Shown here in pieces: positions 53,818 through 63,836 of a stretch of 64,000 bases of DNA. The first letter of the stretch is position 1; every line of letters begins with the position of its first letter. The notes beneath the pieces were generated by a model. That model was not told the DNA's origin. It saw only the letters and a program-made list of their open reading frames with translations, and made no database searches. The DNA is from Acidimicrobiales bacterium. GTDB taxonomy: Bacteria; Actinomycetota; Acidimicrobiia; Acidimicrobiales; Palsa-688. The stretch lies in assembly GCA_035533095.1 (NCBI GenBank), contig DATLUM010000050.1, forward strand, positions 1 through 64,000, in the 5' to 3' direction. The translations under genes and the position numbers were made by a program.

Positions 53818-54893
53818 CGGCCGAGTATCTCGCCGAGCGCTGCGAGCAGCAGGGTCACGTTGCGGAGGCGCGCGGTGTGACCCATGCACCCGATACGCCA
53901 GATCTTGCCGGCCCAGGGCCCGACCCCGCCGCCGATCTCGATGCCGTAGCGCGAGAGCAGGGTGCGGCGCACCGTTGCGTCCTCGACACCGGCGGGGACC
54001 ACGACCGTGGTCAGCTGCGGGAGGCGGTGGCCTTCGGCGGCCCACAGCTCGAACCCCATCTTCTGCAGACCTTCCTGCAACGCGGCCCCGCATTCGGCGT
54101 GCCGGGCCACGGCCGCATCGAGCCCCTCCTCGATCAACGCGCCCAGCCCTGCGTGCAGCGACATGACCATCGCGATCGGGGCGGTGTGGTGGTATTTGCG
54201 CGTAGCCCCGGCGGTGTAGTCACCGATCATCCCGAGGTCCAAGTACCAGCTGCGCGGCCACTCCACCCTGCGGCCCCAGGCGCGGGGACCGACGGTGATG
54301 GGCGCGAGGCCAGGCGACACCCCGATGCACTTCTGTGTGCCGCTGTACGCCACGTCGACACCCCAACCGTCGATGTCCACCGGTATGCCGCCGAGCGAGG
54401 TGACGCAGTCCGCCAGCACGAGGGCGTCCCCCTTGCCTGCGGCGACCGCGGCCACGTCGTTGCGCACCCCTGTGCTGGTCTCGGCGTGCACGAGGGCGAT
54501 CATCTTGGGCGCGGGGTGGGCCGACAGCAGAGCGTCCGGATCGACCGGCTGCCCCCACGGGAAGTCCACGCGGACGACCTCGGCGCCGCAGCGGGCCGCC
54601 ACGTCGCACATCCGTTCACCGAAGAGACCGTTCACGCCGACGACGACTACGTCGCCGGGCCCGACCAGGTTGACGAACGCCGCTTCCATGCCGGCCGACC
54701 CGGTGCCCGAGACGGGCAACGTCACCGGGTTGGTGGTCTTCCACACCGAGCGCAGACGGTCGCAGGTTTCGTCGAGGATGGTGATGAATTCCGGGTCGAG
54801 GTGCCCGAGCATCGGGCGGGACAGCCCGGCTGTCGCCTCCGGATAGGGGTTGCAGGGGCCGGGACCCATGAGCACTCGATCGGTCAGAACCAT
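53814..54893 (-). CDS. Class V aminotransferase (alanine/serine-glyoxylate type)
   Basis: A 359-residue PLP enzyme. MGPGPCNPYPEATAGLSRPMLGHLDPEF is the family N-terminus, SGTGSAGMEAAFVNL the cofactor loop, LADCVTSLGGIPVDIDGWGVD the PLP aspartate region, and YSGTQKCIGVSPG holds the PLP lysine. It probably transfers amino groups from alanine or serine to glyoxylate, which would suit the glyoxylate formed by the CoA-ester lyase at 38 kb. It starts 12 bases after the DUF501-Ppx stop. Confidence 0.9.
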   Translation of the reverse strand: MVLTDRVLMGPGPCNPYPEATAGLSRPMLGHLDPEFITILDETCDRLRSVWKTTNPVTLPVSGTGSAGMEAAFVNLVGPGDVVVVGVNGLFGERMCDVAARCGAEVVRVDFPWGQPVDPDALLSAHPAPKMIALVHAETSTGVRNDVAAVAAGKGDALVLADCVTSLGGIPVDIDGWGVDVAYSGTQKCIGVSPGLAPITVGPRAWGRRVEWPRSWYLDLGMIGDYTAGATRKYHHTAPIAMVMSLHAGLGALIEEGLDAAVARHAECGAALQEGLQKMGFELWAAEGHRLPQLTTVVVPAGVEDATVRRTLLSRYGIEIGGGVGPWAGKIWRIGCMGHTARLRNVTLLLAALGEILGR

Positions 54894-54904
54894 GGGTGCC
54901 GATG

Positions 54905-56212
54905 CTAGACGCCGGTGTGGGGAGCCGAACGGGCCTGAAGCAGGCTCATGACCATCCCGTCCAGGATGTCAGCCTCGGACGTGAGGCAGTCGTCGAAGCC
55001 GAAGTGGTCCATCAACGCCGCGAGCACGATCGTCCCGCCGACGATGACGTCGACCCTGCCAGGCTCCACGCCTGGCCGCCGGGCGCGTTGCTCGGCCGTG
55101 TCGCGCGCCAAGACGTCGAGCATCTCCTCCACACACTGGCGGCTCAGGTGGTAGTGGTGGACCCGGCTGCGGTCGTACTCGTCCAGCCGTTGGTCTATCG
55201 CTGCGAGGGAAGCGACCGTGCCGGCGAGGCCGACCAGTGTCGCCGCCGTCCCGAAACCCGGGTGGACGGCGGACGCTTCCTTCAGCACCCCCGACACGTG
55301 TCGCCGCGCCGCGGCGATGCTCGGTACCGCCGGGGGGTCGCCGTCAAGGAAGCGCTCGCTGATGCGTACGCATCCAACGTCGAGGGAGACCACGTCGATC
55401 GGATCCCCGCCTGGCTCGTCCCCCACGGCCAGCTCCGTCGACCCGCCGCCGATGTCGGCCACCAACCACGGTGCTCCCGACGGGTCGAGCCCTGCTGTGG
55501 CACCGGCGAAGGACAGCGCGCCCTCCGTGTCTCCTCCCAGCAGTTCCGGGCGCACGCCGACCACCGCCTGGGCACGCCCGAAGAAGTCTTCGCGGTTCGC
55601 CGCGTCGCGCGCCGCCGAAGTCGCCGCGATCCGAACCGGCCCGACCCCGAAGCTGTCCATCACGGTGCGGTACTCCGACAGCACGCTGATGGTCCTGTCG
55701 ATCGCGACGGGCCGGAGACGTCCCGTCTCGTCGACACCCTGACCGAGTCGTGTTATCCGCATCAGCCGTTCGACCGTGCGCCCTTCCGCGTCGGCCACGA
55801 GAAGGCGTGTGGAGTTGGTCCCGCAGTCGATCGCCGCCAGCGACTGTGGGCGCAGACGGCCGGCCACCCACCGGCCCACGGGATCATCGCCGCCGGCGAG
55901 AAACCACGCGTAATGGGCGTGTAGGCACTTCACCCCCGCGCGGGCGCCTCCGACCCCACCCGAAGGCGCCGGCCCCTCCCACCCGGGGGGGAGGAGCCGG
56001 CCGCGCTCCGCGGCGTAGCGAGCGTGAGACCTCGCGATCTCCTCTGCGTCCACGGCGGCTTCCGCCTCTCGGACACCGCCACCCGCCTCGAGGCGGTCCA
56101 CCGCCAGGCGCTCCTCCCGGCCGACCAACCAGTACAGCGTCGGCATCGGCGTCCCGTCGACGAGCAGGGGGTCATTGCGGATGACGACCGGGTCGCCGCC
56201 CGCGTCGCGCAC
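54905..56212 (-). CDS. ppx: Fused DUF501-Ppx/GppA phosphatase
   Basis: One uninterrupted frame of 435 residues from the GTG at 56212. Residues 1 to about 120 are DUF501 (LLVDGTPMPTLYWLVG and GVKCLHAHYAWFLAGGDDPVG). The rest is an exopolyphosphatase/guanosine pentaphosphatase: AAIDCGTNSTRLLVADAEG, ATSAARDAANRE, VADIGGGSTELAVG, GLAGTVASLAAI. In most actinobacteria these are two adjacent genes. Codons upstream of the GTG continue the DUF501 pattern (VAELLGREPRGPFEVAV), but hold no ATG, GTG or TTG, so translation may begin at a CTG at 56293. Ppx hydrolyses polyphosphate or pppGpp. Confidence 0.88.
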   Translation of the reverse strand: MRDAGGDPVVIRNDPLLVDGTPMPTLYWLVGREERLAVDRLEAGGGVREAEAAVDAEEIARSHARYAAERGRLLPPGWEGPAPSGGVGGARAGVKCLHAHYAWFLAGGDDPVGRWVAGRLRPQSLAAIDCGTNSTRLLVADAEGRTVERLMRITRLGQGVDETGRLRPVAIDRTISVLSEYRTVMDSFGVGPVRIAATSAARDAANREDFFGRAQAVVGVRPELLGGDTEGALSFAGATAGLDPSGAPWLVADIGGGSTELAVGDEPGGDPIDVVSLDVGCVRISERFLDGDPPAVPSIAAARRHVSGVLKEASAVHPGFGTAATLVGLAGTVASLAAIDQRLDEYDRSRVHHYHLSRQCVEEMLDVLARDTAEQRARRPGVEPGRVDVIVGGTIVLAALMDHFGFDDCLTSEADILDGMVMSLLQARSAPHTGV

Positions 56213-56301
56213 GGCTACTTCGAACGGCCCTCTTGGCTCCCTGCCCAGAAGCTCGGCTACACGCCGGCGGTCGGCTTCTCCCGCTTGGCTCAGGACGCCG
56301 C

Positions 56302-57072
56302 CTACGACCCGGCTATCGCGAGCCGCGCCCGCGTCCGGGCGCGCCGCCTCGACATCACCACGAAGATGATCACCACCACCCCCGCCAAAGGCAGAAGGCG
56401 CTTGAGCGTCGATCTTCCCGCCACTGCGAGCAGGTCCACGGGTTGCGCTTCCGGGCCGTCGATCCGCCTTGGGCCGGACTCCACTGCTTCAGCCGCCCCG
56501 CCGACGGCGGCCGCCTCCGAAAGGCCGCTCGCCGCGGCCGCCGCGCTCAGCGGGCCCGGCTCGGGCTGGCCGTCCTCTTCCGCCCCGCCTGCCGCCGGAG
56601 CTTCGGACTCCGCCGGCGCCTGGCGTCCCGACGCGGCGAGGTCGGCCTCGAGGGCGTCGACGAACTGGCCAAGCAGCTTGGCGCTCACTTCCGCCATCAC
56701 GCCGCGGCCGAACTGGGCGACCTTCCCCGTCACGGTCAGGTCCGTGACGACGGTGACCTGGGTTGTGTCCCCGGCCGGCTCCATCGTCGCCGTGATGGTG
56801 GCGCTGGCGTTGCCCTGACCCCTGGTGTCGCGACCTGACGCGGAGAGCACCACCTTGCCGGCGGCCTCGTCGCGCTCCACGAACTTGGCGGTTCCCTTGT
56901 ACTGGGCCGTGATCGGGCCGACCTTGACCTTGACGACTCCCCGGTACTCGTCGCCCTCTACCTCCTGAAGCTGCGCTCCTGGAAGCAGCGGCGCGATCCG
57001 CTCGACGTCGGTAAGGACCTTCCACGCTTGCGGGACCGAGATCCCGACGCGAAAGTCGTTCTTCAACTCCAT
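56302..57072 (-). CDS. coxG: CoxG-like SRPBCC protein with C-terminal membrane anchor
   Basis: A 256-residue protein. Residues 1-150 are the carbon monoxide dehydrogenase subunit G domain (MELKNDFRVGISVPQAWKVLTDVERIAPLLPGAQ; YKGTAKFVERDEAAGKVVLSASGRDTRGQGNA). A Pro/Ala/Glu-rich linker follows, then one transmembrane helix (LLPLAGVVVIIFVVMS) and an Arg-rich tail. In CO oxidisers CoxG recruits the dehydrogenase to the membrane. It overlaps the nucleotidyltransferase gene by 10 bases. Confidence 0.88.
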   Translation of the reverse strand: MELKNDFRVGISVPQAWKVLTDVERIAPLLPGAQLQEVEGDEYRGVVKVKVGPITAQYKGTAKFVERDEAAGKVVLSASGRDTRGQGNASATITATMEPAGDTTQVTVVTDLTVTGKVAQFGRGVMAEVSAKLLGQFVDALEADLAASGRQAPAESEAPAAGGAEEDGQPEPGPLSAAAAASGLSEAAAVGGAAEAVESGPRRIDGPEAQPVDLLAVAGRSTLKRLLPLAGVVVIIFVVMSRRRARTRARLAIAGS

Positions 57073-57614
57073 CTAACTAGATCCTCTCGGGTGTCGATGT
57101 CGGTTGGATCGCCCTCGCAGGGCACTTCCTCCACCAGTTCGGGCCGGCGCCGGACGACCGATCGGGCGCCCTCGTCGCCGGCGGTCGGCAGCAGATCCCA
57201 GACCGCCGCCGACAACCTCACCGGGTTGCGGCGCTGCCCATCGTAGGTGGCAACGGCGATCGACGCCTCACTGGACGCCACGGCCTCCCACGCGGACGGG
57301 GGGATCGACGGTTGATCCGCGAGTCCGACGACCACAGCGTCGAGGCCGGCCCTCCGAGCGGCCTCGATCGCGACCTGCAGGGATGTCGCCTGGCCCTCCT
57401 CCCAGCGGGAGTTGTGCAGGACGGACACACCCTCTGGGACCACGCCCGACAGGTCCGCGGCACCGTCCACCACCCACACCGGGCCGACGGCCGCCGAGAC
57501 GGCTGCCTCTATCGCCCAGACGACGAGCGGCCGGCCCCTCCAGGGCACGAGCAGCTTGTGCGGGCCCTCACCGCCACGGGCGAAGCGCACTCCTGCGCCG
57601 GCCGCGAGCACCAC
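57063..57614 (-). CDS. MobA/MocA-like nucleotidyltransferase
   Basis: A 183-residue NTP transferase (VVLAAGAGVRFARGGEGPHKLLVPWRGRPLV with the nucleotide loop; VVVGLADQPSIPPSAWEAV with the metal aspartate). It probably makes the cytosine dinucleotide form of molybdopterin for the Cox-type hydroxylase. The GTG at 57614 falls in the middle of the first strand. The six codons before it (CTG then SGCAA) complete the usual N-terminus, and that CTG overlaps the preceding stop as CTGA, so the true start may be 57632. Confidence 0.85.
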   Translation of the reverse strand: MVLAAGAGVRFARGGEGPHKLLVPWRGRPLVVWAIEAAVSAAVGPVWVVDGAADLSGVVPEGVSVLHNSRWEEGQATSLQVAIEAARRAGLDAVVVGLADQPSIPPSAWEAVASSEASIAVATYDGQRRNPVRLSAAVWDLLPTAGDEGARSVVRRRPELVEEVPCEGDPTDIDTREDLVRWS

Positions 57615-57628
57615 CGCCGCGCAGCCGC

Positions 57629-58447
57629 TCAGGAGTCCCCCCGTGGCGCCTGCGGGTGGATCGGACCTTCGCGATCGCGAAGCGACGGAGCGACCTTGCG
57701 GGTGCGCATGGCGATGATCTCCGCGCAGATCGCGACTGCGGTCTCCTCCGGTGTCCGCGCTCCGATGTCGAGCCCGATCGGGCCCATGACCCTCGCGAGT
57801 CCCGCGTCGTCGACGCCGGCCTCGCGCAGGCGCTCTATCCGTTCGAGGGTCGTGCGCCGCGAACCCATCGCCCCCAGGTACCCGGCTTTGGTGCGCAGCG
57901 CCGAGGTGATCGCGGGGACGTCGAACTTCGGGTCGTGGGTCAGCACGCAGACCGCGTCGCGCTCACCGAGCGTCTCTCCGACTTCGCCAAGGTGCTTGTC
58001 CGGCCACGCGACGACTACCTCGTCGGCCATAGGGAACCTGGCCCTGGTCGCGAACACCGGTCGTGCGTCGCACACCGTGACCCGGTATCCGAGGACCTTG
58101 GCGATCTTCGCTAGGGCGGCGGTGAAGTCGACCGCCCCGAAGATGATCATCTTGGGTGGCGGCGCGAACGACTCGATGAAGACCGAGACGTCCCTCGCGC
58201 GTGCTTCTCCGTGGCGCCCGTAGTGACGGGTCGCGGTGAGACCGGCCGCGAGCTCGCCGGCGGCGTCGCGGGCAACGACGCGGTCGAGGTCCGGATCGCC
58301 CAACGACCCCAGGACCTCGTTGTCCGTGCCGGGGAGCATGAGGAGCTTCCCTCCGAGGAGCTCCCTCGGGCCTTCGATCACCTCCGCGAGCGCGGCAGGG
58401 CGCTCGTCGCGCAGTGCTCGTGCGAGCTCGCCGAACAGCTCGCTCAC
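57629..58447 (-). CDS. XdhC/CoxF-like molybdenum hydroxylase maturation protein
   Basis: A 272-residue protein with an N-terminal XdhC/CoxI-type part and a C-terminal Rossmann domain (KMIIFGAVDFTAALAKIAKVLGYRVTVCDARPVF; VCVLTHDPKFDVPAITSALRTKAGYLGAMGSRRT). XdhC proteins bind and protect sulfurated molybdenum cofactor before insertion. The stop TGA lies in CTGA with a possible CTG start of the next gene. It begins 4 bases after the small XdhC-domain gene. Confidence 0.9.
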   Translation of the reverse strand: MSELFGELARALRDERPAALAEVIEGPRELLGGKLLMLPGTDNEVLGSLGDPDLDRVVARDAAGELAAGLTATRHYGRHGEARARDVSVFIESFAPPPKMIIFGAVDFTAALAKIAKVLGYRVTVCDARPVFATRARFPMADEVVVAWPDKHLGEVGETLGERDAVCVLTHDPKFDVPAITSALRTKAGYLGAMGSRRTTLERIERLREAGVDDAGLARVMGPIGLDIGARTPEETAVAICAEIIAMRTRKVAPSLRDREGPIHPQAPRGDS

Positions 58448-58451
58448 CCGC

Positions 58452-58769
58452 TCACCAGTCCAGCGGCTCTACGAATACCCGGATGGTCCCCCCGCAGGTC
58501 AAGCCGACAGCGAACGCCTCGTCGTCGGAGTACCCGAACGTGCACAGCTTCGGGGTGCCGTCGCCGGCGAGCACCTCGAGCGCCTCGGCCACGACCGCCC
58601 CCTCGACGCAGCCGCCCGAGACGGAGCCGGCCACCTCACCGGCGTCCGACACGACCATGGTCGCACCGGGCAGACGCGGTCCTGAGCCTTCGAGGCCCAC
58701 CACCCTGGCGAGCGCCACACGCTTGCCCTCCGACTGCCATCTCTCGATGTCGCTGAGCACTTCTTTCAC
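58452..58769 (-). CDS. Small XdhC-domain protein
   Basis: A 105-residue protein holding only the N-terminal XdhC/CoxI domain: ERWQSEGKRVALARVVGLEGSGPRLPGATMVV, VAGSVSGGCVEGAVV and GLTCGGTIRVFVEPL with the conserved CGG. In many species this is one chain with the Rossmann part; here it is a separate gene ahead of it. The ATG overlaps the coxE stop (ATGA). Confidence 0.9.
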   Translation of the reverse strand: MKEVLSDIERWQSEGKRVALARVVGLEGSGPRLPGATMVVSDAGEVAGSVSGGCVEGAVVAEALEVLAGDGTPKLCTFGYSDDEAFAVGLTCGGTIRVFVEPLDW

Positions 58770-59905
58770 ACGGGCTCCTTCTGCCGACGGCCTGAGGAGA
58801 TCACACGCGCCAGGTCTTCCAACGAGGCGACAGCGTGACCCTCCACGAACTGATCAACATACGGCAGTGCGGCGGCCATTCCGCGGGCCAGCGGCTCGTA
58901 CCCGGGGGAGGCCTTCAGCGGGTTCACCCAGATCACGCGGCGGGCGACCCGGGAGAGCCTGGCCATCTCGGCGGCGACCACCTCCGGGTCCCCTCGGTCC
59001 CAGCCGTCCGAGCAGATCACGACTATTGCGCCGCGGGCCATTCCTCGCACGCCCCAGCGGTCGTTGAACTGCCGGATGCTCGCGCCGAGCCGGGTGCCGC
59101 CCGACCAGTCCTCGACAGCGCCGGCGACGGCGTCCAGGGCCGCGTCCGGGTCCCGCCGCCGGAGCTCCTTCGTGATCCGCGTGAGTCTCGTGCCGGCCGC
59201 GAAGACCTCGACGCCGCCCACCCGCCGCGATGCCAACGCGGCATGGGCGAACAGGGCGAGCCCGCGGGCATAGGGGTCCATGCTGCCCGAGACGTCTAGC
59301 AGGAACACCAGCCTGCGCGGCCGGGACCCCGGCACCTTCCAGGCCCGGTCTATCGGGGCGCCGCCGCGGCGCATGTTCCGGCGCATCGTCGCCCGGAGAT
59401 CAGGGCTTCCCCCGGTCCGGCGCCGCGACGGGCGCCGGCGGCGGGTCGGCCGTTCCTCGGCCGAGACTCGCAGGGCGGATATGAGCCGCCGCGCCTGCGC
59501 CCACTCGTCGGCTGTCAGCGCCGACAGGTCCCGCCGGCGAAGGATCTCGACGACCGAGTATCTGACCGCCTGGATCTCTTCGGCGCCGGCGTCCTCCGGC
59601 GCGTCGCCGGTCTCGGGTTCCCCGTCGTCGGTGGCGAGGACAACGGGGACCGCTTCGGTGACCAGCGGTGACAGTTCGACTGGTCTGTCCTCCCAGTACG
59701 CGGCGAAGACCCGGTCGAACACCGCCAGGTCCTCCTGCCTGTACACGAGGGTCGCCCGCGCGGCCCAGTACACCCGCTGGCGGTCAGCGAGGCCAACCTC
59801 TGCCAGAGCGCGGGCGAACAGAACGACCGAACCGGTCGGGACCGCCAGGCCGGCCCCGCGCAGCGCCGAGGCGAAACCCGTGACGATCCGGTCGGCGTCC
59901 GCCAT
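58766..59905 (-). CDS. coxE: CoxE-like VWA-domain protein
   Basis: A 379-residue protein with a helical N-terminal half and a C-terminal von Willebrand A domain. The metal site DxSxS is seen in FLLDVSGSMDPYARG, and VVICSDGWDRGDPE gives the later aspartate. CoxE works with the MoxR-type ATPase CoxD to mature the Cu-Mo active site of CO dehydrogenase. It follows coxD by one base, so the two are translated together. Confidence 0.92.
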   Translation of the reverse strand: MADADRIVTGFASALRGAGLAVPTGSVVLFARALAEVGLADRQRVYWAARATLVYRQEDLAVFDRVFAAYWEDRPVELSPLVTEAVPVVLATDDGEPETGDAPEDAGAEEIQAVRYSVVEILRRRDLSALTADEWAQARRLISALRVSAEERPTRRRRPSRRRTGGSPDLRATMRRNMRRGGAPIDRAWKVPGSRPRRLVFLLDVSGSMDPYARGLALFAHAALASRRVGGVEVFAAGTRLTRITKELRRRDPDAALDAVAGAVEDWSGGTRLGASIRQFNDRWGVRGMARGAIVVICSDGWDRGDPEVVAAEMARLSRVARRVIWVNPLKASPGYEPLARGMAAALPYVDQFVEGHAVASLEDLARVISSGRRQKEPV

Positions 59906-59906
59906 G

Positions 59907-60815
59907 TCAGCTCCCGCGCAGCAAGGCGGAACGCACCAGTTCCGCGACTCCGACCGCCCTGACCCGTTCCTGGTCCTCCTGGTACTTGAGTACCGTCCCG
60001 AGGGTGAGGTCCAGGGTGTGCTCGTCGATCTCGCTCCGGCCCAACGACGCCAGCGCGGCCGCCCAGTCGATCGACTCGGCCACCCCCGGCGGCTTGTAGA
60101 GGTGCATCTCCCTCAGCGACTCGACCAGCGCGGCCACCTGCCTCGCCAGGCGAGGCACAGCTTCGGGCGCCCGCAAGCGGACGATCGCCACCTCCCGCTC
60201 GAAGTCCGGGTGCTCGACCCAGTGGTATAGGCACCGGCGCTTCAGGGCGTCGTGGACGTCCCTCGTCCGGTTGGAGGTGATGATCACGAGGGGAGGGTCG
60301 AGCGCCTTGAACGTCCCCAGCTCGGGGACGGTAACCGCGTACTCCGAGAGGAACTCGAGCAGGAAGGCCTCGAACTCGTCGTCTGAGCGGTCCACCTCGT
60401 CGATCAGGAGGACCGGCGGCACCGGGGCTGTGTGGTCGATCGCGCGCAAGAGCGGCCGACGTACCAGGAAACGCTCCGAGTAGACGTCGTCCTCGCTCGC
60501 AGACACCCCTCCCGCCTCTGCTGCACGCAGGTGGAGCAGTTGGCGCGCGTAGTCCCACTCGTAGACGGCCTGCGCCACGTCGATGCCCTCGTAGCACTGA
60601 AGGCGCAGCAGCTCGCCGCCGGTCCAGGCGGCCAGCACCTTCGCGACCTCGGTCTTGCCGACGCCAGCGTCGCCTTCGAGAAGCAGAGGTCTGTGCAACA
60701 CCATCGCCAGAAAGATGGATGTCGCGAGTCCCTCATCGGCGAGGTAGCCGTGCGCGGCAAGAGCCGCGGCGACGTCGTCGACGCTCAAAGGGGTTAGCCG
60801 GTCGGGGCCTGTCAC
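59907..60815 (-). CDS. coxD: CoxD-like MoxR-family AAA ATPase
   Basis: A 302-residue AAA+ ATPase. Walker A is EGDAGVGKTEVAK, Walker B PPVLLIDEVDRSDDEFEAFLLEFLSE, sensor 1 VIITSNRTRDV, and an arginine finger region LKRRCLYHWVEHP. In Oligotropha CoxD is needed to insert sulfur and copper into the CO dehydrogenase active site. The frame starts with a GTG/ATG 9 bases after coxM. Confidence 0.92.
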   Translation of the reverse strand: MTGPDRLTPLSVDDVAAALAAHGYLADEGLATSIFLAMVLHRPLLLEGDAGVGKTEVAKVLAAWTGGELLRLQCYEGIDVAQAVYEWDYARQLLHLRAAEAGGVSASEDDVYSERFLVRRPLLRAIDHTAPVPPVLLIDEVDRSDDEFEAFLLEFLSEYAVTVPELGTFKALDPPLVIITSNRTRDVHDALKRRCLYHWVEHPDFEREVAIVRLRAPEAVPRLARQVAALVESLREMHLYKPPGVAESIDWAAALASLGRSEIDEHTLDLTLGTVLKYQEDQERVRAVGVAELVRSALLRGS

Positions 60816-60824
60816 GCCCCCAGG

Positions 60825-61649
60825 CTAGGCAGCGCCGGCCTCTTCCAGGGCCCTGCGCACGAGAACCTGGGCCAAGTGACGCCTGTACTCGGCGCTGGCG
60901 TTGAGGTCCTCGGGCGGCTCCAGGCCGTCCGCCGCGTGAGCCGCGGCCTCCGAAGGCGTCGCTCCCGACGCCAGCGCGGACTCGACAGCGCCGGCTCGGA
61001 TGGGTGTGGCTCCCATGTTGATCAGGCCGATACCGGGATTCGCTCCCGTCACCGCGGCGACCCCGACGATCGCCCAGTCCTGCGCGCGGCGGTTGAACTT
61101 CTGAAAGGACCAACCGGCCCCCGTCGCCTTCGGGACATTGATCTCGACGAGCATCTCGTCGGGTTCGAGGGCCGTCTCGAGGAAGCCCCTGAAGAAATCC
61201 GAGGCCTCGATCTGGCGCTTGCCGCTGGGCCCTTCGACCATGAACGTCGCGCCCAGCGCCAGGCACGCCGCCGGCAGGTCGGAGGCGGGATCGCCGTGCG
61301 CTATCGAACCACCGATCGTCCCGCGGTGGCGGACCTGCGGGTCGCCGATCTGCCCTGCGACGTGAGCGAGCAGGGGCGTATGGGATATCAGGACGTCGTT
61401 GATCTGCAGATCTCGGTGCCTGGTCAGGGCGCCCACCGCGACACGGTCGCCTTCCTCCCGCACGTAGGACAGGTCGGTCAACCTGCCGATGTCGACGAGA
61501 ACGGACGGGGCGGCTAGACGGAGCTTCATGAGCGGCAGCAGTGAGTGGCCGCCCGCGAGCAGCTTCGCCTCCTCGCCGCCGTCGGTCAGCAGCTGGAGGG
61601 CCTCGCCGAGCGAGGAAGCCCTGCGGTACTCGAATGCCGCGGGGATCAC
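60825..61649 (-). CDS. coxM: CO dehydrogenase-type medium (FAD) subunit
   Basis: A 274-residue FAD-binding subunit of a molybdenum hydroxylase. The two FAD motifs are [15 protein letters not shown] and [20 protein letters not shown]. The GTG at 61649 overlaps the coxS stop (GTGA); the longer frame to 61823 runs antiparallel inside coxS and is not used. It would carry electrons from the 2Fe-2S clusters of CoxS to the quinone pool or NAD. Confidence 0.93.
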   Translation of the reverse strand: MIPAAFEYRRASSLGEALQLLTDGGEEAKLLAGGHSLLPLMKLRLAAPSVLVDIGRLTDLSYVREEGDRVAVGALTRHRDLQINDVLISHTPLLAHVAGQIGDPQVRHRGTIGGSIAHGDPASDLPAACLALGATFMVEGPSGKRQIEASDFFRGFLETALEPDEMLVEINVPKATGAGWSFQKFNRRAQDWAIVGVAAVTGANPGIGLINMGATPIRAGAVESALASGATPSEAAAHAADGLEPPEDLNASAEYRRHLAQVLVRRALEEAGAA

Positions 61650-62113
61650 TTGGCTGCCCCCTGACCGGAGGCGGCGAGAACGGCCTCGACGATGTTGTGG
61701 TAGCCGGTGCACCGGCAGAGGTTGCCCTCGAGCCCCTCGCGCACCTCGCGCTCGGTCGGGTGAGGGATCTCCTCCAGCAACGACACGGCCGCCATGACCA
61801 TCCCCGGAGTGCAGTACCCGCACTGCAGCGCGTGGTGCTCACGGAACGCCTCTTGCATCGGGTGCATCTTGTCGCCGGTGGCCAGCCCCTCGATGGTGGT
61901 GATGTCGGTCCCGTCGGCCTGCACCGCCAGCATCGTGCACGACTTGACCGATTCGCCGTTCACGAGAACAGTGCACGCCCCGCATGAGGAAGTGTCGCAA
62001 CCGATGTTGGTGCCGGTGAGTCCCACCACGTCGCGCAGGTAGTGGACCAGCAGGGTCCGCGGCTCGACGTCATGGTCGCGTGCCTCTCCGTTGACACGAA
62101 CTGAGATCTTCAT
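61646..62113 (-). CDS. coxS: CO dehydrogenase-type small 2Fe-2S subunit
   Basis: A 155-residue iron-sulfur subunit. The plant-type cluster is held by Cys39, Cys44, Cys47 and Cys59 ([22 protein letters not shown]); the second by Cys98, Cys101, Cys133 and Cys135 ([16 protein letters not shown]). Family members serve CO dehydrogenase, xanthine dehydrogenase and related enzymes. The large molybdenum subunit is not in the window, so the actual substrate cannot be named. Confidence 0.95.
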   Translation of the reverse strand: MKISVRVNGEARDHDVEPRTLLVHYLRDVVGLTGTNIGCDTSSCGACTVLVNGESVKSCTMLAVQADGTDITTIEGLATGDKMHPMQEAFREHHALQCGYCTPGMVMAAVSLLEEIPHPTEREVREGLEGNLCRCTGYHNIVEAVLAASGQGAAK

Positions 62114-62175
62114 ACCCTCCCCTTAACGGTGGTGAGAGGCCCCGTGACGCGGATGGCCGGGCCCGCGACCTGAAA

Positions 62176-63812
<1,637 letters not shown>

Positions 63813-63836
63813 TTACTTCGGCGCGCGGCCGGAGCG

